Assembly: GCF_000759955.1 (NCBI RefSeq)
Contig: NZ_JNAL01000007.1
Coordinates: forward strand, 62,001 to 126,000
Source of the DNA: Prochlorococcus marinus str. MIT 9201
Lineage (GTDB): Bacteria > Cyanobacteriota > Cyanobacteriia > PCC-6307 > Cyanobiaceae
Length of the DNA: 64,000 nucleotides
Direction of reading: 5' to 3'
Shown: one piece after another, positions 9,141-18,298 of the stretch
Layout of the letters: every line of letters begins with the position of its first letter
Position numbering within the stretch: the first letter of the stretch is position 1
Notes under the pieces: model-generated
What the model saw: the letters and a program-made list of their open reading frames with translations, nothing else
The model's database searches: none
What the model was told of the DNA's origin: nothing
Translations under genes and position numbers: made by a program

Positions 9141-11174
9141 TTAGGATATATTATTTTTTGCCCTAAATAATTCTTCTGAAATGATTAATAAAGAGCTTCT
9201 ACTCTTTATTGAAATAGATTTCTCTTTGATAGTTAATGGGTCAAAAATTTTAGGCATGCTTGTGTCAATAACTTTTAACCAATTATATTTACATTTCGGC
9301 AAGGGGAAATCGATACTTTTTGAATATGCATTTAAACCTATCCAGACAAGAGGATTGGTATTTCCTTTATTAATGCTAAAGGCAACTGTGTGAGACCAGC
9401 TACTCCAATCTGGGCTATCTAACTTTGTTCCATGCCAATGATATGTTGGAATATTTTCATTGGTTTGATTTTTAGAGCAGAATGATGGATTAAAAATATT
9501 TATTAGTTTTTTTCGGATTTTTATAACGTATTTAAAGTAGTCTAATAATTCCAAATCTTGTTGTCCATGTCCCCAATTCATCCAGCCCAATAAATTATTT
9601 TGGCACCAAGAATTGTTGTTGCCGCCTTGTGATCTTCCTATCTCATCACCCATAAGAATCATTGGAACACCTTTAGAGATAAGTAAACTGAGAATGAGAT
9701 TTTTTTGTTGTCTTTTTCTTAAATCATTGATCAATAAGTTTGTAGTTGGTCCCTCCATACCATGATTCCAAGAATTGTTATGGTTATCACCATCTCTGTT
9801 TTGTTCTCTATTGGCAAAATTATGTTTTCTATTGAAAGTTACTAAATCTTTTAAAGTGAATCCATCATGTGAAGTAATGAAATTTATTGATTTTGGTAAA
9901 ATATTTTTCTCTTCATATATGGATGGACTACCTTTTATTTTATCGCTCATATTCCAAGCTGTATTTTTATCCCCCTTCCAAAATCTCCGCAAGTCATCTC
10001 TAAAATGACCATTCCAAGTGAAAGTATTCTTAGATGGGAAATCACCTAATTTATATAAGCCTCCACAATCCCATGGTTCACTTATTAATTTGATATCGAT
10101 AAGTTCTGGTTCACATTCTATATCTTCAAAAATTGGAGGATTTTCGAGTGGCGAAAGATTTTCACCTCTAGATAGAGCAATTCCTAAATCAAATCTAAAG
10201 CCATCTACTCCAAATTCACTCGCCCAACATTTTAATGATTCAATTATTAGTTTTCTAACTAATCCTCTGTTTGCTGCAATAGTATTACCACATCCAGAGA
10301 CATCCTGATAATTTTTATCTTTTCCTATAAAGTAATAAAGATTTTCATCTATACCTCTCCAAGATATTGTCGGTCCTTGAGAATCTCCCTCAGACGTGTG
10401 ATTGTATACAACATCCAAGATGACTTCAATATCTTCTTTATGACATTCTTCTACTAATCTTCTAAATTCCTCTCTATTCTTTTCGGCGGATTCATTCGAA
10501 AGATATTCAAAATGAGGGGTAAACCAATTGATTGGACTATAACCCCAAAAATTCTCCAAACCATTTGGTGCATCAGTTGGATCAAAACAAAAAATTGGAA
10601 GTAATTCAATTGTTGTAATACCGAGTTCTTTGAGATATGGAATTTTTTTTAAAAATTTCTTGAAACAACTCTCATTTGTATAAGTTGATTCAGTGAAGGA
10701 TTTGATATGAAGTTCATAAATAATTGTTTCTTCCCAAGAATGTTTCGGTCTTGGATAATCTTTAAAATTAAATAATTTTCTATCGCAAACAACGCTTTTA
10801 AGACAAGAATGAGTATTTTCTTGAGTTGTTAATGCATTTTCTCTTTTATAACTTCCCCATCCAGTAATGCCCCTCGAACATGGATCAAGTAGTACTTTTT
10901 TTTCATAGTTATTATTAATTTCACTATTTTTTTGTTTTATTCTAAAAGCATAGATACAACCTTCATTAAGATTTTTTATTTCCACATGCCAGTAGGGACC
11001 AGTATTATGGTTCTGATCTAATTTCAATATAGTTTTTGGGGAAATAGAGTCTTCTTTCTCAAACAATAAGATTTCTACATATTCAGCATTTGTGGCTATA
11101 AGGGAAAAATTAACCCCTTGTGCAGTTAGAGAACTTCCTAAAGGAAATGGTTTACCTTTATTTTTATGAATCAC
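9141..11174 (-). CDS. glgX: Glycogen debranching enzyme (isoamylase/GlgX type)
   Basis: A 677-residue GH13 alpha-1,6-glucosidase that removes branches during glycogen breakdown in the cytoplasm. An N-terminal CBM48-like domain covers about residues 1-110. The GH13 conserved regions appear in order: DVVYNHT, GFRFDLG (nucleophile Asp), ISEPWD (acid/base Glu) and FITSHDGFT (third carboxylate). PLGSSLTAQGVNFS at the N-terminus is typical of GlgX/isoamylase. Length fits GlgX (650-700). It abuts tRNA-Gly by one base at its 3' end. Upstream is a long noncoding stretch. Confidence 0.94.
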   Translation of the reverse strand: MIHKNKGKPFPLGSSLTAQGVNFSLIATNAEYVEILLFEKEDSISPKTILKLDQNHNTGPYWHVEIKNLNEGCIYAFRIKQKNSEINNNYEKKVLLDPCSRGITGWGSYKRENALTTQENTHSCLKSVVCDRKLFNFKDYPRPKHSWEETIIYELHIKSFTESTYTNESCFKKFLKKIPYLKELGITTIELLPIFCFDPTDAPNGLENFWGYSPINWFTPHFEYLSNESAEKNREEFRRLVEECHKEDIEVILDVVYNHTSEGDSQGPTISWRGIDENLYYFIGKDKNYQDVSGCGNTIAANRGLVRKLIIESLKCWASEFGVDGFRFDLGIALSRGENLSPLENPPIFEDIECEPELIDIKLISEPWDCGGLYKLGDFPSKNTFTWNGHFRDDLRRFWKGDKNTAWNMSDKIKGSPSIYEEKNILPKSINFITSHDGFTLKDLVTFNRKHNFANREQNRDGDNHNNSWNHGMEGPTTNLLINDLRKRQQKNLILSLLISKGVPMILMGDEIGRSQGGNNNSWCQNNLLGWMNWGHGQQDLELLDYFKYVIKIRKKLINIFNPSFCSKNQTNENIPTYHWHGTKLDSPDWSSWSHTVAFSINKGNTNPLVWIGLNAYSKSIDFPLPKCKYNWLKVIDTSMPKIFDPLTIKEKSISIKSRSSLLIISEELFRAKNNIS

Positions 11175-11796
11175 TTTCTCATTATCATTGATTAGTTAAA
11201 TATTGGGATAATTATTAAATTGCTGTTATTTGAATAATAGATGCAAAATTAAAAAAAAAACTCAAATTTTAGATTTCACTAATCAACTTTATTAGATCTT
11301 AGAGAGTATAGATTTTTTAATTAATTGCAATTTATTTATCCATCTGCATAGTTCATATAACGATTTAGAGAGAAAGTTGAATTATTAGAAAAACAGATTT
11401 TTCTTGATTTCAAAATACAAATTACGCTTTTCATGTGATGAGAAGGACATATAACTGAAAATTAATAAAACATAATAAATAGCTCAAATTCTTAACTTCA
11501 TTTCCCTTTGACATTTTTTCTTTAATAAATGAAGTTAGATTTCTTAAGTATAAATCTTGTGCTACCAATGGATTTGACTGTTGTCTAGTTAAAAAGGATA
11601 CTTTTTATTAGATAAAAAAGTGCGGTCATAAAAATAAATAATTTAGATAAAAATGTCCCTAAGATTTGTATAAAGCTTTGCGCCGCCGGCATTTTCGGTT
11701 GCCGTATTTGAATTTGCTCCATATGATATGCAAGTTCGAGGTTTTTAGGCTTGATTCAAACTCTTGTCTTTAAATCTCTGCTTTACAAACAATTCA
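11175..11796. other. About 620-base noncoding stretch between glgX and the HU gene
   Basis: Very AT-rich and without any ORF I would defend on either strand. It must hold the glgX promoter (minus strand) and the HU promoter or leader (plus strand). Within it are a TTGACA hexamer at 11508-11513 with no convincing -10 at the right distance, a TATAAA box at 11669-11674, and just after that a locally GC-rich patch with a small hairpin, CGGCA 11687-11691 pairing with TGCCG 11700-11704. It could encode a small RNA or a long regulated 5' leader. I do not recognise a named family. Confidence 0.5.
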
Positions 11797-12072
11797 ATGA
11801 ACAAAGCTGATTTAGTAAATCTTGTTGCTGCTCGCACAGAGCTCACAAAAACGGATGTTTCTTTAGTTGTTGATGCAGCTATTGAAACTATTGTTGATTC
11901 AGTAGTGGAAGGCAAAAAAGTCTCCATACTTGGATTTGGTTCTTTCGAACCAAGAGATCGTTCTGCAAGACAGGGATTAAACCCTAAAACAGGCGAAAAA
12001 ATAGCAATACCTGCTAAAAGAGTTCCAACATTCTCAGCCGGTAAACTTTTTAAGGATAGAGTTCAAGGGTAA
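11797..12072 (+). CDS. hup: DNA-binding protein HU
   Basis: A 91-residue nucleoid protein of the HU/IHF family that bends and compacts DNA as a dimer. The start is set at the ATG at 11797 (MNKADLVNLVAARTELTK), which gives the standard HU N-terminus. An in-frame ATG at 11764 would add 11 unrelated residues. The DNA-binding beta arm contains GFGSFEPRDRSARQGLNPKT, with the usual conserved Arg residues and the proline-bearing tip. A strong intrinsic terminator follows. The gene appears monocistronic with a potentially long leader. Confidence 0.95.
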   Translation: MNKADLVNLVAARTELTKTDVSLVVDAAIETIVDSVVEGKKVSILGFGSFEPRDRSARQGLNPKTGEKIAIPAKRVPTFSAGKLFKDRVQG

Positions 12073-12104
12073 ACTTTTTAATCTATTTCTTTCTTTAATA
12101 CCAG

Positions 12105-12133
12105 GGTGCTCTAAAAGAGCACCTTTTTTTTTT
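12105..12133 (+). terminator. Intrinsic terminator after hup
   Basis: Perfect 7-bp stem GGTGCTC (12105-12111) and GAGCACC (12117-12123) with loop TAAAA, directly followed by about ten T residues. It lies 33 bases after the hup stop codon and is the clearest rho-independent terminator in the window. Confidence 0.93.
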
Positions 12134-12212
12134 AAAATTTCAATAAAATACCACTAGCTCAATAACCAAAACTCTTAACAATGCATATCAAATATTGAGT
12201 GCTAAAGAAGTA

Positions 12213-12524
12213 ATGAAATGTTTAACTTTTTTATTTCTAAAATTTTTGTTGTTATCTAATTTTGTTATGGCAGAAATAATACCAACAAAATACAAAATCT
12301 TAAAAGACTCTAGTGATTGCTCTAAAGATTCTCAAAACAAAGTTTGTAAAGAGTTAGTTTCTGAGATAGAAAAACTTCAATTAGTTGTCTTTGACCAAAA
12401 TAGTTTCAAATGTCAATCAAGTTTATTGGGTCTGCAGTCGGCAATTATTGAAGCTTATTTTTTAAAAAATTTCTCAAATGAGAGAATTTCATTTATGATC
12501 CCTTATGTGATTAAAAATTGTTAA
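12213..12524 (+). CDS. Small secreted protein with four cysteines, unknown
   Basis: About 103 residues from the ATG at 12213; a TTG at 12195 is an alternative start. The first 20 residues form a classic signal peptide (short basic start, long Leu/Phe core, then VMA|E cleavage site). The mature part, about 83 residues, has four cysteines (in SSDC, NKVC, FKC and the C-terminal NC), consistent with two disulfides in the periplasm or thylakoid lumen. I recognise no family. It is first in a run of small genes up to hli. Confidence 0.6.
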   Translation: MKCLTFLFLKFLLLSNFVMAEIIPTKYKILKDSSDCSKDSQNKVCKELVSEIEKLQLVVFDQNSFKCQSSLLGLQSAIIEAYFLKNFSNERISFMIPYVIKNC

Positions 12525-12578
12525 TAATTAAAATAATTTCTTTTTTTGGAATATTATAAATTTGGATTTTAGGTTGTA

Positions 12579-12824
12579 ATGGTAAAAGGTTTCTCTAATA
12601 ATGAAGTTAAAAATGATGCTGAAATAAAAGAACCAAAAAAAGAAAAAAAAGGCTTAGCAGCTTTTCTTAAAGGCAAGAAATTTACTTACACTTTACCAGG
12701 CAAAAAACAAATAAATATTTTTGGATCAATAGTATTAGGCTTAAATATGTTTTTAATATTGCTAGTCATACTTTATTTAAAGAATCAAGAATTCCATGAC
12801 TTTGTTTTTAATGTTGGTCGTTAA
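12579..12824 (+). CDS. Small single-pass membrane protein, unknown
   Basis: 81 residues. The first 45 are highly charged and Lys-rich (KEPKKEKKG, LKGKK) and are probably cytoplasmic or stromal. Residues about 46-66 form one transmembrane helix, followed by a short acidic/aromatic tail. No catalytic or cofactor motif is seen. The architecture resembles small photosystem or NDH accessory subunits, but that is only a resemblance. It lies in the cluster of small genes 12213-13593. Confidence 0.55.
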   Translation: MVKGFSNNEVKNDAEIKEPKKEKKGLAAFLKGKKFTYTLPGKKQINIFGSIVLGLNMFLILLVILYLKNQEFHDFVFNVGR

Positions 12825-12880
12825 ATATTTTTAGATCGAAAAAAATTTTTAAATGATATATTTAAATTTTAGAAATTCTT

Positions 12881-13138
12881 ATGAAGTTAGTAAATTTAGT
12901 TTTTCAAGTATTTTTTTTGTTAATAACTTCTCTGATCTTGATATATTTTCTAACAGCTTATGACTCTGCTTTTGAGGCAGATCAGAATTGTCATTCATAT
13001 CTATCAAGTTACGATAATCTACCTGGAAATTATGGTTGTGATCATGATACAGAGACCCATCAGTGGATACTTTACGAGTCAAATGACAACAAAGAACCAG
13101 CAAAAATTATTAAGAAATTTAGGTACAAATTTTTATAA
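12881..13138 (+). CDS. Small membrane-anchored protein, unknown
   Basis: 85 residues with a hydrophobic N-terminal segment at about 5-25 (signal anchor or uncleaved signal) and a polar domain containing two cysteines (NCHSYL and YGCDHD) that could form a disulfide outside the cytoplasm. No family recognised. Its last 6 bases overlap the convergent small gene at 13133. Another 74-residue frame runs antisense over the same stretch, but this frame has the better start context and a signal-like N-terminus. Confidence 0.5.
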   Translation: MKLVNLVFQVFFLLITSLILIYFLTAYDSAFEADQNCHSYLSSYDNLPGNYGCDHDTETHQWILYESNDNKEPAKIIKKFRYKFL

Positions 13139-13345
13139 CTCAAATTTTTTATAAAAAAACCTTGCACTAATTATTGATATTATTGCTGTAATTGTGAAAG
13201 TAAGATACTGGTATATGCTTCCTTCTAAGTAGATTTTATTTTTATATAGAGGATAATCTATTAAAGAACCGAATGTTCCCCAAATTATTACCCATAAAGA
13301 TATGTATAGGATTACTTTTATAGGTTTAGATTTTTTTTCTTCCAT
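13133..13345 (-). CDS. Small two-helix membrane protein in the hli transcript, unknown
   Basis: 70 residues with two predicted transmembrane helices (about 10-28 and 42-60), basic at both ends. It starts 2 bases after the hli stop on the same strand, so the two genes are very likely one transcript. That placement suggests, as an inference only, a thylakoid role responding to light stress. No motif of the chlorophyll-binding family is present in it. Confidence 0.55.
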   Translation of the reverse strand: MEEKKSKPIKVILYISLWVIIWGTFGSLIDYPLYKNKIYLEGSIYQYLTFTITAIISIISARFFYKKFEL

Positions 13346-13347
13346 TT

Positions 13348-13593
13348 TTAATTGATACCAAAAATTGAAGAAGTAACAGGTCTGCCACTAAAAACCAACT
13401 CGGTTAAAATGAGCATTAAGAATCCGATCATAGCTGCTCTACCGTTTACAAGCTCTGCACTGCTATTAAATCCAAAAACATCCTTTACTTCATCACCCTG
13501 ATTGTCTACCCATTTTGAGTATTCATTATCGGTTAATGATTTATTAGTAAAACCATTATTTTGATTTTCCAATTGAGAGTTTTTTTCTTTCAT
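13348..13593 (-). CDS. hli: High-light-inducible protein (HLIP)
   Basis: 81 residues. The C-terminal half holds the single chlorophyll a/b-binding helix with the signature ELVNGRAAMIGFLML (Glu and Asn/His-type ligand positions with GRAAM), and the N-terminal 40 residues are polar. HLIPs sit in the thylakoid membrane, bind chlorophyll and carotenoid, and protect photosystems under excess light and other stress. Prochlorococcus carries many copies. This longer form, with an extended N-terminus, is of the core rather than the phage type, as far as I can judge. Confidence 0.92.
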   Translation of the reverse strand: MKEKNSQLENQNNGFTNKSLTDNEYSKWVDNQGDEVKDVFGFNSSAELVNGRAAMIGFLMLILTELVFSGRPVTSSIFGIN

Positions 13594-13637
13594 AAAACCT
13601 TTTTGTTTATATTAATAACTTTTAAACTAATTTATTA

Positions 13638-14663
13638 TCAAATTAAATTCGATACTATAGAAAAAATCAAGACAAAAATTATTATCCATAAAAATTGGAG
13701 TCTTAAAATTAAATGACAAATTAATTTAATTTTTTCTTGATTGCAATCTTCTCCATTTTCATTGATTATTGGCTTTTTTGTAATTTCATTTTTATATTTA
13801 CTTTTTCCTCCCAATTTAATACCAGAAATATAGGCAAATATAGCTTCTGAAATCCCAGCATTAGGCGAATCATATTTTTTACCATCAAGATAACTGTTTT
13901 TTATGATTGATATATATTCATTAACTTTGACACTTACCAAAGGTAATGTGATTAAAACTAATCTTGAAGGTACAAACGTAAGAATATCTTCGATTTTTGC
14001 ACTGAAAAAACCTAAATATCTAAAATAATCATATTTGTAACCTATCATTGAATCTAAAGTGCTTACAGCTTTATAAGAAAATCCAAGTGACAAAGGGCCT
14101 GGCAGAAAAACTGAAAACTTCATAAAGACAATTCCAATAAAAATCCAAAATAACGGCCCAAATATCCCATCAACAGAATTTTCGGTAAGACTCTCGGTGC
14201 TTGATCTCAAGAGATGTTTAATAGAAGATGACCTGACATCCCTACTCACTATCTTTTGAACCTTCTCTTTGATTATTCTCTTATTTTGGTCATTAATTTC
14301 CTTGTTTTCTATTAGCTCTGCAATCTCTTTCACACTTGAAATAAGTCCCTTCGTTGCAATACAACTTGCAAGTCCAAAAAAAATTAATAATCCACTAAAA
14401 AAATCATTTCTTGCTTGCACATAATAAAGTTCTATCAATTTTCCCACACTAAAACTAATTCCGATAGTAGATATAGCGACGAAGGAACCTCCCCAAAATA
14501 ATATCTTTTTACTCTCTCCAAAATTATTTATGAGGTAATCAGATATTTTTTTTATATAAAAGCCAATTATTTGAACAGGGTGGATTAAGAATCTTGGATC
14601 GCCGATTAACAAATCAAAACAAATCGATCCAAGAAATATTAAAAATAAATTTATTTCAGCCAA
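13638..14663 (-). CDS. cbiB: Adenosylcobinamide-phosphate synthase (CbiB/CobD)
   Basis: A 341-residue membrane protein with about five hydrophobic segments. It attaches the aminopropanol arm to adenosylcobyric acid in cobamide synthesis. The family opening FDLLIGDP...HPVQIIG is at about residues 16-34, and the conserved region [11 protein letters not shown] at about 159-169. The ending [21 protein letters not shown] matches the family's conserved PSPNAG-type segment. The start overlaps the ilvC end by 13 bases. It fits picocyanobacterial (pseudo)cobalamin synthesis, together with cbiET near 61 kb. Confidence 0.94.
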   Translation of the reverse strand: MAEINLFLIFLGSICFDLLIGDPRFLIHPVQIIGFYIKKISDYLINNFGESKKILFWGGSFVAISTIGISFSVGKLIELYYVQARNDFFSGLLIFFGLASCIATKGLISSVKEIAELIENKEINDQNKRIIKEKVQKIVSRDVRSSSIKHLLRSSTESLTENSVDGIFGPLFWIFIGIVFMKFSVFLPGPLSLGFSYKAVSTLDSMIGYKYDYFRYLGFFSAKIEDILTFVPSRLVLITLPLVSVKVNEYISIIKNSYLDGKKYDSPNAGISEAIFAYISGIKLGGKSKYKNEITKKPIINENGEDCNQEKIKLICHLILRLQFLWIIIFVLIFSIVSNLI

Positions 14664-15640
14664 CTGAACATAGAGCGTAGACCTTTTCCTACTTTCTCAA
14701 TTTCATGTTTTGAGTTCTCTTCTCTTAATTTTGTCATTAAGGGCTTATTTTTATCGCATTCTTCTACAAAATTCTTAGCGAAGGTTCCATCTTGAATATC
14801 TTTCAGAATTTTTTGCATTTCTTTCTTTGTATCGCTGTTGATTAGCCTTTTGCCACTTACATAATCACCATATTCTGCAGTATTAGAAATGGAATCTCTC
14901 ATTTGAGATAATCCACCCTTAACCATTAGATCAACAATTAGTTTGACTTCATGTAAACATTCGAAGTATGCAAGTTCGGGTTGATACCCTGCCTCTACAA
15001 GAGTTTCGAAGCCTGATTTAACGAGTTCTGATAAGCCTCCGCATAATACTGCTTGTTCGCCAAATAAATCTGTTTCTGTTTCTTCTTTGAAATTTGTTTC
15101 AAGTATCCCAGCTCGTGTTCCTCCAATTCCTTTTGCGTAAGCCATAGCCAATGATCTTGCATTCCCAGAGGAGTCCTGCTCAACTGCGAACAATGCAGGA
15201 ACACCTTGACCATTCTGATATTCCCAACGAACAGTGTGTCCAGGTCCCTTTGGTGCAATCATTACAACGTCTACATAACTAGGAGGTTTGATAAGTTCAA
15301 ATCTAATATTAAAACCATGAGCAAAACTTAATATCTTTCCTTCTTTTAAGTTTGGTTCTATTTCCTTAAGGTAAACATCTTTCTGAAACTCATCTGGGAG
15401 GAGAATCATAATCCAGTCTGCTTTTTCGCAAGCTTCAGAAACACTAAACACTTTTAGACCATCGCTAATGGCTTTGCTTTCAGACTTACTTCCTTTATAT
15501 AACCCGACAATTACATCCATGCCACTATCTTTAAGATTTAGGGCATGCGCATGACCTTGTGAACCATATCCAATAATAGCTATTGTTTTATTATTTAAAA
15601 GACTTAGATCTGCATCTGTGTCGTAAAAGAGTTGGGTCAT
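14651..15640 (-). CDS. ilvC: Ketol-acid reductoisomerase
   Basis: A 329-residue class I (short) KARI that isomerises and reduces acetolactate and acetohydroxybutyrate in branched-chain amino acid synthesis. The Rossmann motif [17 protein letters not shown] is at about residues 24-40. The C-terminal helical domain carries the conserved [12 protein letters not shown] (about residues 190-201) and the [12 protein letters not shown] acidic metal site. The last codons overlap cbiB, which follows on the same strand. A 110-base gap separates it from clpP3 upstream. Confidence 0.97.
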   Translation of the reverse strand: MTQLFYDTDADLSLLNNKTIAIIGYGSQGHAHALNLKDSGMDVIVGLYKGSKSESKAISDGLKVFSVSEACEKADWIMILLPDEFQKDVYLKEIEPNLKEGKILSFAHGFNIRFELIKPPSYVDVVMIAPKGPGHTVRWEYQNGQGVPALFAVEQDSSGNARSLAMAYAKGIGGTRAGILETNFKEETETDLFGEQAVLCGGLSELVKSGFETLVEAGYQPELAYFECLHEVKLIVDLMVKGGLSQMRDSISNTAEYGDYVSGKRLINSDTKKEMQKILKDIQDGTFAKNFVEECDKNKPLMTKLREENSKHEIEKVGKGLRSMFSWLK

Positions 15641-15750
15641 TAGTTGTAACTTCTTTGCATTTGATAATTAATATTTTAGACATTAAAGGTGTAAATAAAC
15701 CAAAAAATTATTAATTTAAAAATGAATATTAAAATATTTATTTAGAAAAT

Positions 15751-16362
15751 TTAAGACTGATTTGCTTCGCTTGGATGTGTGATTACTCTATCAATTAAGC
15801 CATAGTTTTTTGCCTCTTCTGCACTTAGAAAATAATCTCTATCAGTATCCTTTTCGATTTTCTCAAATGATTGGCCTGTCATATCTGCCATAGACATATT
15901 TAACATATCTTTAATTCTTAAAATTTCCTTAGCTTCTATTTCAATATCACTTGCTTGGCGTTGAGAAGTTCCTCCTAGGGGTTGATGAATCATTATTCTG
16001 CTATGAGGCAAAGCAACTCTCTTACCTTTTGTACCAGCGGCTAATAGGAACGCACCCATGGAGGCTGCAAGTCCTACGCATATCGTTACTACATCACTTT
16101 TTACGTATTTGATAGTGTCATATATAGCCAATCCAGCAGTGACTGATCCTCCTGGACTATTTATATATAAATAGATAGGTTTGGAATTATCATCAGAATC
16201 TAGATAAAGCATTTGTGCAACTAGACTATTAGCAATACCATCATTCACTTCTTGTCCAAGAAAAAGAATTCTTTCCACACCTAGTCTTGTATATATGTCA
16301 ACCCACCTTTCGTATTGACTTCCGGGAAGTCTATATGGCACGCTTGGAGTTCCTATTGGCAT
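15751..16362 (-). CDS. clpP: ATP-dependent Clp protease proteolytic subunit, active (ClpP3-like)
   Basis: 203 residues. The catalytic serine lies in [14 protein letters not shown] (about 97-110), the histidine in [10 protein letters not shown] (about 122-131), and the Asp about 50 residues further on, so the triad is intact. It lies 26 bases after clpR on the same strand. In Synechococcus the adjacent clpP3-clpR pair encodes one mixed proteolytic core, which works with ClpC. The matching layout is why I call this ClpP3-like. Confidence 0.94.
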   Translation of the reverse strand: MPIGTPSVPYRLPGSQYERWVDIYTRLGVERILFLGQEVNDGIANSLVAQMLYLDSDDNSKPIYLYINSPGGSVTAGLAIYDTIKYVKSDVVTICVGLAASMGAFLLAAGTKGKRVALPHSRIMIHQPLGGTSQRQASDIEIEAKEILRIKDMLNMSMADMTGQSFEKIEKDTDRDYFLSAEEAKNYGLIDRVITHPSEANQS

Positions 16363-16388
16363 GATTTTAAAATAGTTGTTTGTGAGAG

Positions 16389-17051
16389 TTAAATTTTAGT
16401 CGGTAAATCTTTTTGACTTGTGAGTATTCTATCTATAACACCATAATCAAGGGCTTCTTGAGGATTAAGATAGCTCATCCTATCAGAGTCTTTAGAGAGT
16501 TCTTCGATAGTTTTTCCAGTATTACGAGATAGAATCTCAAGCATGGACTTTTTATTTTTTAAAACTTCCTCAGCTCTTATTTGGATATCGGTTGCTTGAC
16601 CTCTTGCTCCACTTATAGGTTGATGTAAAACAATAGAGGCATGTGGAAGAGCCGCTCTTTGCCCCTTCGTGCCGGATGAAAGGATGACTGCAGCAGTCCC
16701 CATTGCTTGTCCGATACATATTGTATGTACTGGAGGCTTGATGTAACTTATTGTATCGCAAATAGCGAAAGCTTCTGTTTCGAAACCAACTGCGTCACCA
16801 GTGTACCAACTTGTCCCTGTTGAATTGATATAGAAATAGATGGGTTTTTCTGGATCTTCAAACTCTAAATAAAGAAGTTGCGCAATGATGAGCTCAGTAA
16901 CATCCATTCCTAGTTGTCTTTTTGCATCATCATCTGAAAATAATGGTAAACCAAGATAAACGATTCTCTCTTTCAGTAAAAGAGAGGGAAGATCAGGTGG
17001 AGGAGTCCTCATAACGGTGTTTTCTCCGTAATAAGGAGCAGATACAGTCAT
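16389..17051 (-). CDS. clpR: Clp protease subunit ClpR (ClpP-like, catalytic serine missing)
   Basis: 220 residues of the ClpP fold. Aligned with the neighbouring ClpP, the serine position of AASMGA is replaced: this protein reads [19 protein letters not shown], with glycine at the serine site. The histidine segment (IVLHQPISG) is kept. This is the hallmark of ClpR, the inactive partner that assembles with ClpP3 in cyanobacteria and plastids. An insertion-like segment ([15 protein letters not shown], about residues 80-94) is also typical of ClpR. It is cotranscribed with clpP3. Confidence 0.92.
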   Translation of the reverse strand: MTVSAPYYGENTVMRTPPPDLPSLLLKERIVYLGLPLFSDDDAKRQLGMDVTELIIAQLLYLEFEDPEKPIYFYINSTGTSWYTGDAVGFETEAFAICDTISYIKPPVHTICIGQAMGTAAVILSSGTKGQRAALPHASIVLHQPISGARGQATDIQIRAEEVLKNKKSMLEILSRNTGKTIEELSKDSDRMSYLNPQEALDYGVIDRILTSQKDLPTKI

Positions 17052-17091
17052 TTGTATGACGAAATTAAGATTGATTTGATTCTAGCTAGAT

Positions 17092-18201
17092 TTAGCCCTG
17101 TGTCGCTGGTGATTTAAAAGATTTGTTTGACTCAGGATTATTAATTAGTTTTCCAAAGACCATTCTTCCAGTAGGAGTTTGTAATGCTCCTGTGATGACA
17201 ATATCTAATCTGCTCCCCACAAAATTCTTTGCCTCATCAATAACAACCATTGTTCCGTCATCTAAATATCCAATACCTTGCATTTTTTCTTTGCCTTCTC
17301 TCACGATTTTTATATTAAGTGATTCTCCTGGTTGTACTTCTGGCCTTAAAGCAATAACTAAATCACTCAAATTCATAACTTTTAATTCTTTAACTTCAGC
17401 AATCTGAGAGAGATTATAATCAGCGGTAATTAAAGTTCCTGCCATATCCTCAGTAATTTTCAGAAGTTTTTCGTCTACTCCATTGCCTTCATACTTTGTT
17501 GGATTTATTACAAGTCTTCTCCCATATAAATCTCTTAATTCTTTCAATAACTTAAGACCTCTTCTGCCTTTAGACCTTTTTTCATTACTGCTTGAGTCAG
17601 CTAAAGTTTGTAATTCGTCAATTACACTTTGAGCAACAATTAACTGTCCTTCCAATAGGCCGCAACTTAATAGTCCATTGATTCTGCCATCAATAATTAC
17701 ACTGGTATCTAGAATTTTTGGACTTGCAGCAGGTAGTATCCCTTCATTGACTAGATATGCATCAGTATTATTTGGATTGAACAATCTTAGTAACGTCCTT
17801 CCATGGGTATCCGCCAACTTATAACCAAGCACACCAAAGAAAATGTTGCTTAATATTGCTGCCAAGGGCTTTGCAAAAAAAACTTCTCTAGGAAAGGGAA
17901 TTAATAGTATTGGAGCAAGTAGGAGATTCGCAACAAGTAATCCCAAAATTAATCCAACAGACCTACTTATTAGTAAGTCAGTAGGCATTGTTCTTATTTG
18001 ATCAAGAAATGTCTTTCTAAGTTGAAGAAATACAAAACCCGCTGCTAACCCTACAAATAAACCTATTATAGCTAAAACAATTCTAAAACCCTCCACATTA
18101 GATACTTGTTTGAGGATGTCCACAGGCAATAAATCAACACCAAGCCATCCTGAAGCAGCCCCAGAAAATACAAATAATATTAATACTAAAATATCTGTCA
18201 T
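17092..18201 (-). CDS. Membrane-anchored PIN and TRAM domain protein
   Basis: 369 residues. An N-terminal half of about four transmembrane helices (residues 1-140) is followed by a PIN nuclease-like domain starting at DTSVIIDGRI (about 165-174), with further acidic residues including VIDEL and TADYN. A C-terminal TRAM domain spans about 290-350. This is the YacL-like family found in Bacillus and cyanobacteria. The PIN acidic residues suggest metal-dependent RNase activity, and TRAM suggests RNA binding at the membrane. The real substrate is unknown to me. Confidence 0.88.
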   Translation of the reverse strand: MTDILVLILFVFSGAASGWLGVDLLPVDILKQVSNVEGFRIVLAIIGLFVGLAAGFVFLQLRKTFLDQIRTMPTDLLISRSVGLILGLLVANLLLAPILLIPFPREVFFAKPLAAILSNIFFGVLGYKLADTHGRTLLRLFNPNNTDAYLVNEGILPAASPKILDTSVIIDGRINGLLSCGLLEGQLIVAQSVIDELQTLADSSSNEKRSKGRRGLKLLKELRDLYGRRLVINPTKYEGNGVDEKLLKITEDMAGTLITADYNLSQIAEVKELKVMNLSDLVIALRPEVQPGESLNIKIVREGKEKMQGIGYLDDGTMVVIDEAKNFVGSRLDIVITGALQTPTGRMVFGKLINNPESNKSFKSPATQG

Positions 18202-18298
18202 ATCTATAATCTACTAGGATTTATTAATTGAGTAAATAAGGAATTAATTTTTTTCGATCCTTAATACTTTTTTGAAGCTTTAAAAATGAATTTAAATT

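Noticed and set aside
11508-11513. Perfect TTGACA as -35 in the HU upstream region
   Set aside because: No -10-like hexamer at 16-18 bases downstream, so not called a promoter.
11764-11796. 11-residue extension of HU from an upstream ATG
   Set aside because: HU proteins start MNKADLV; the extra residues have no counterpart in the family.
12879-13103. 74-residue ORF antisense to the small membrane protein
   Set aside because: The plus-strand frame has a hydrophobic N-terminal anchor and a better start; the antisense frame looks random.
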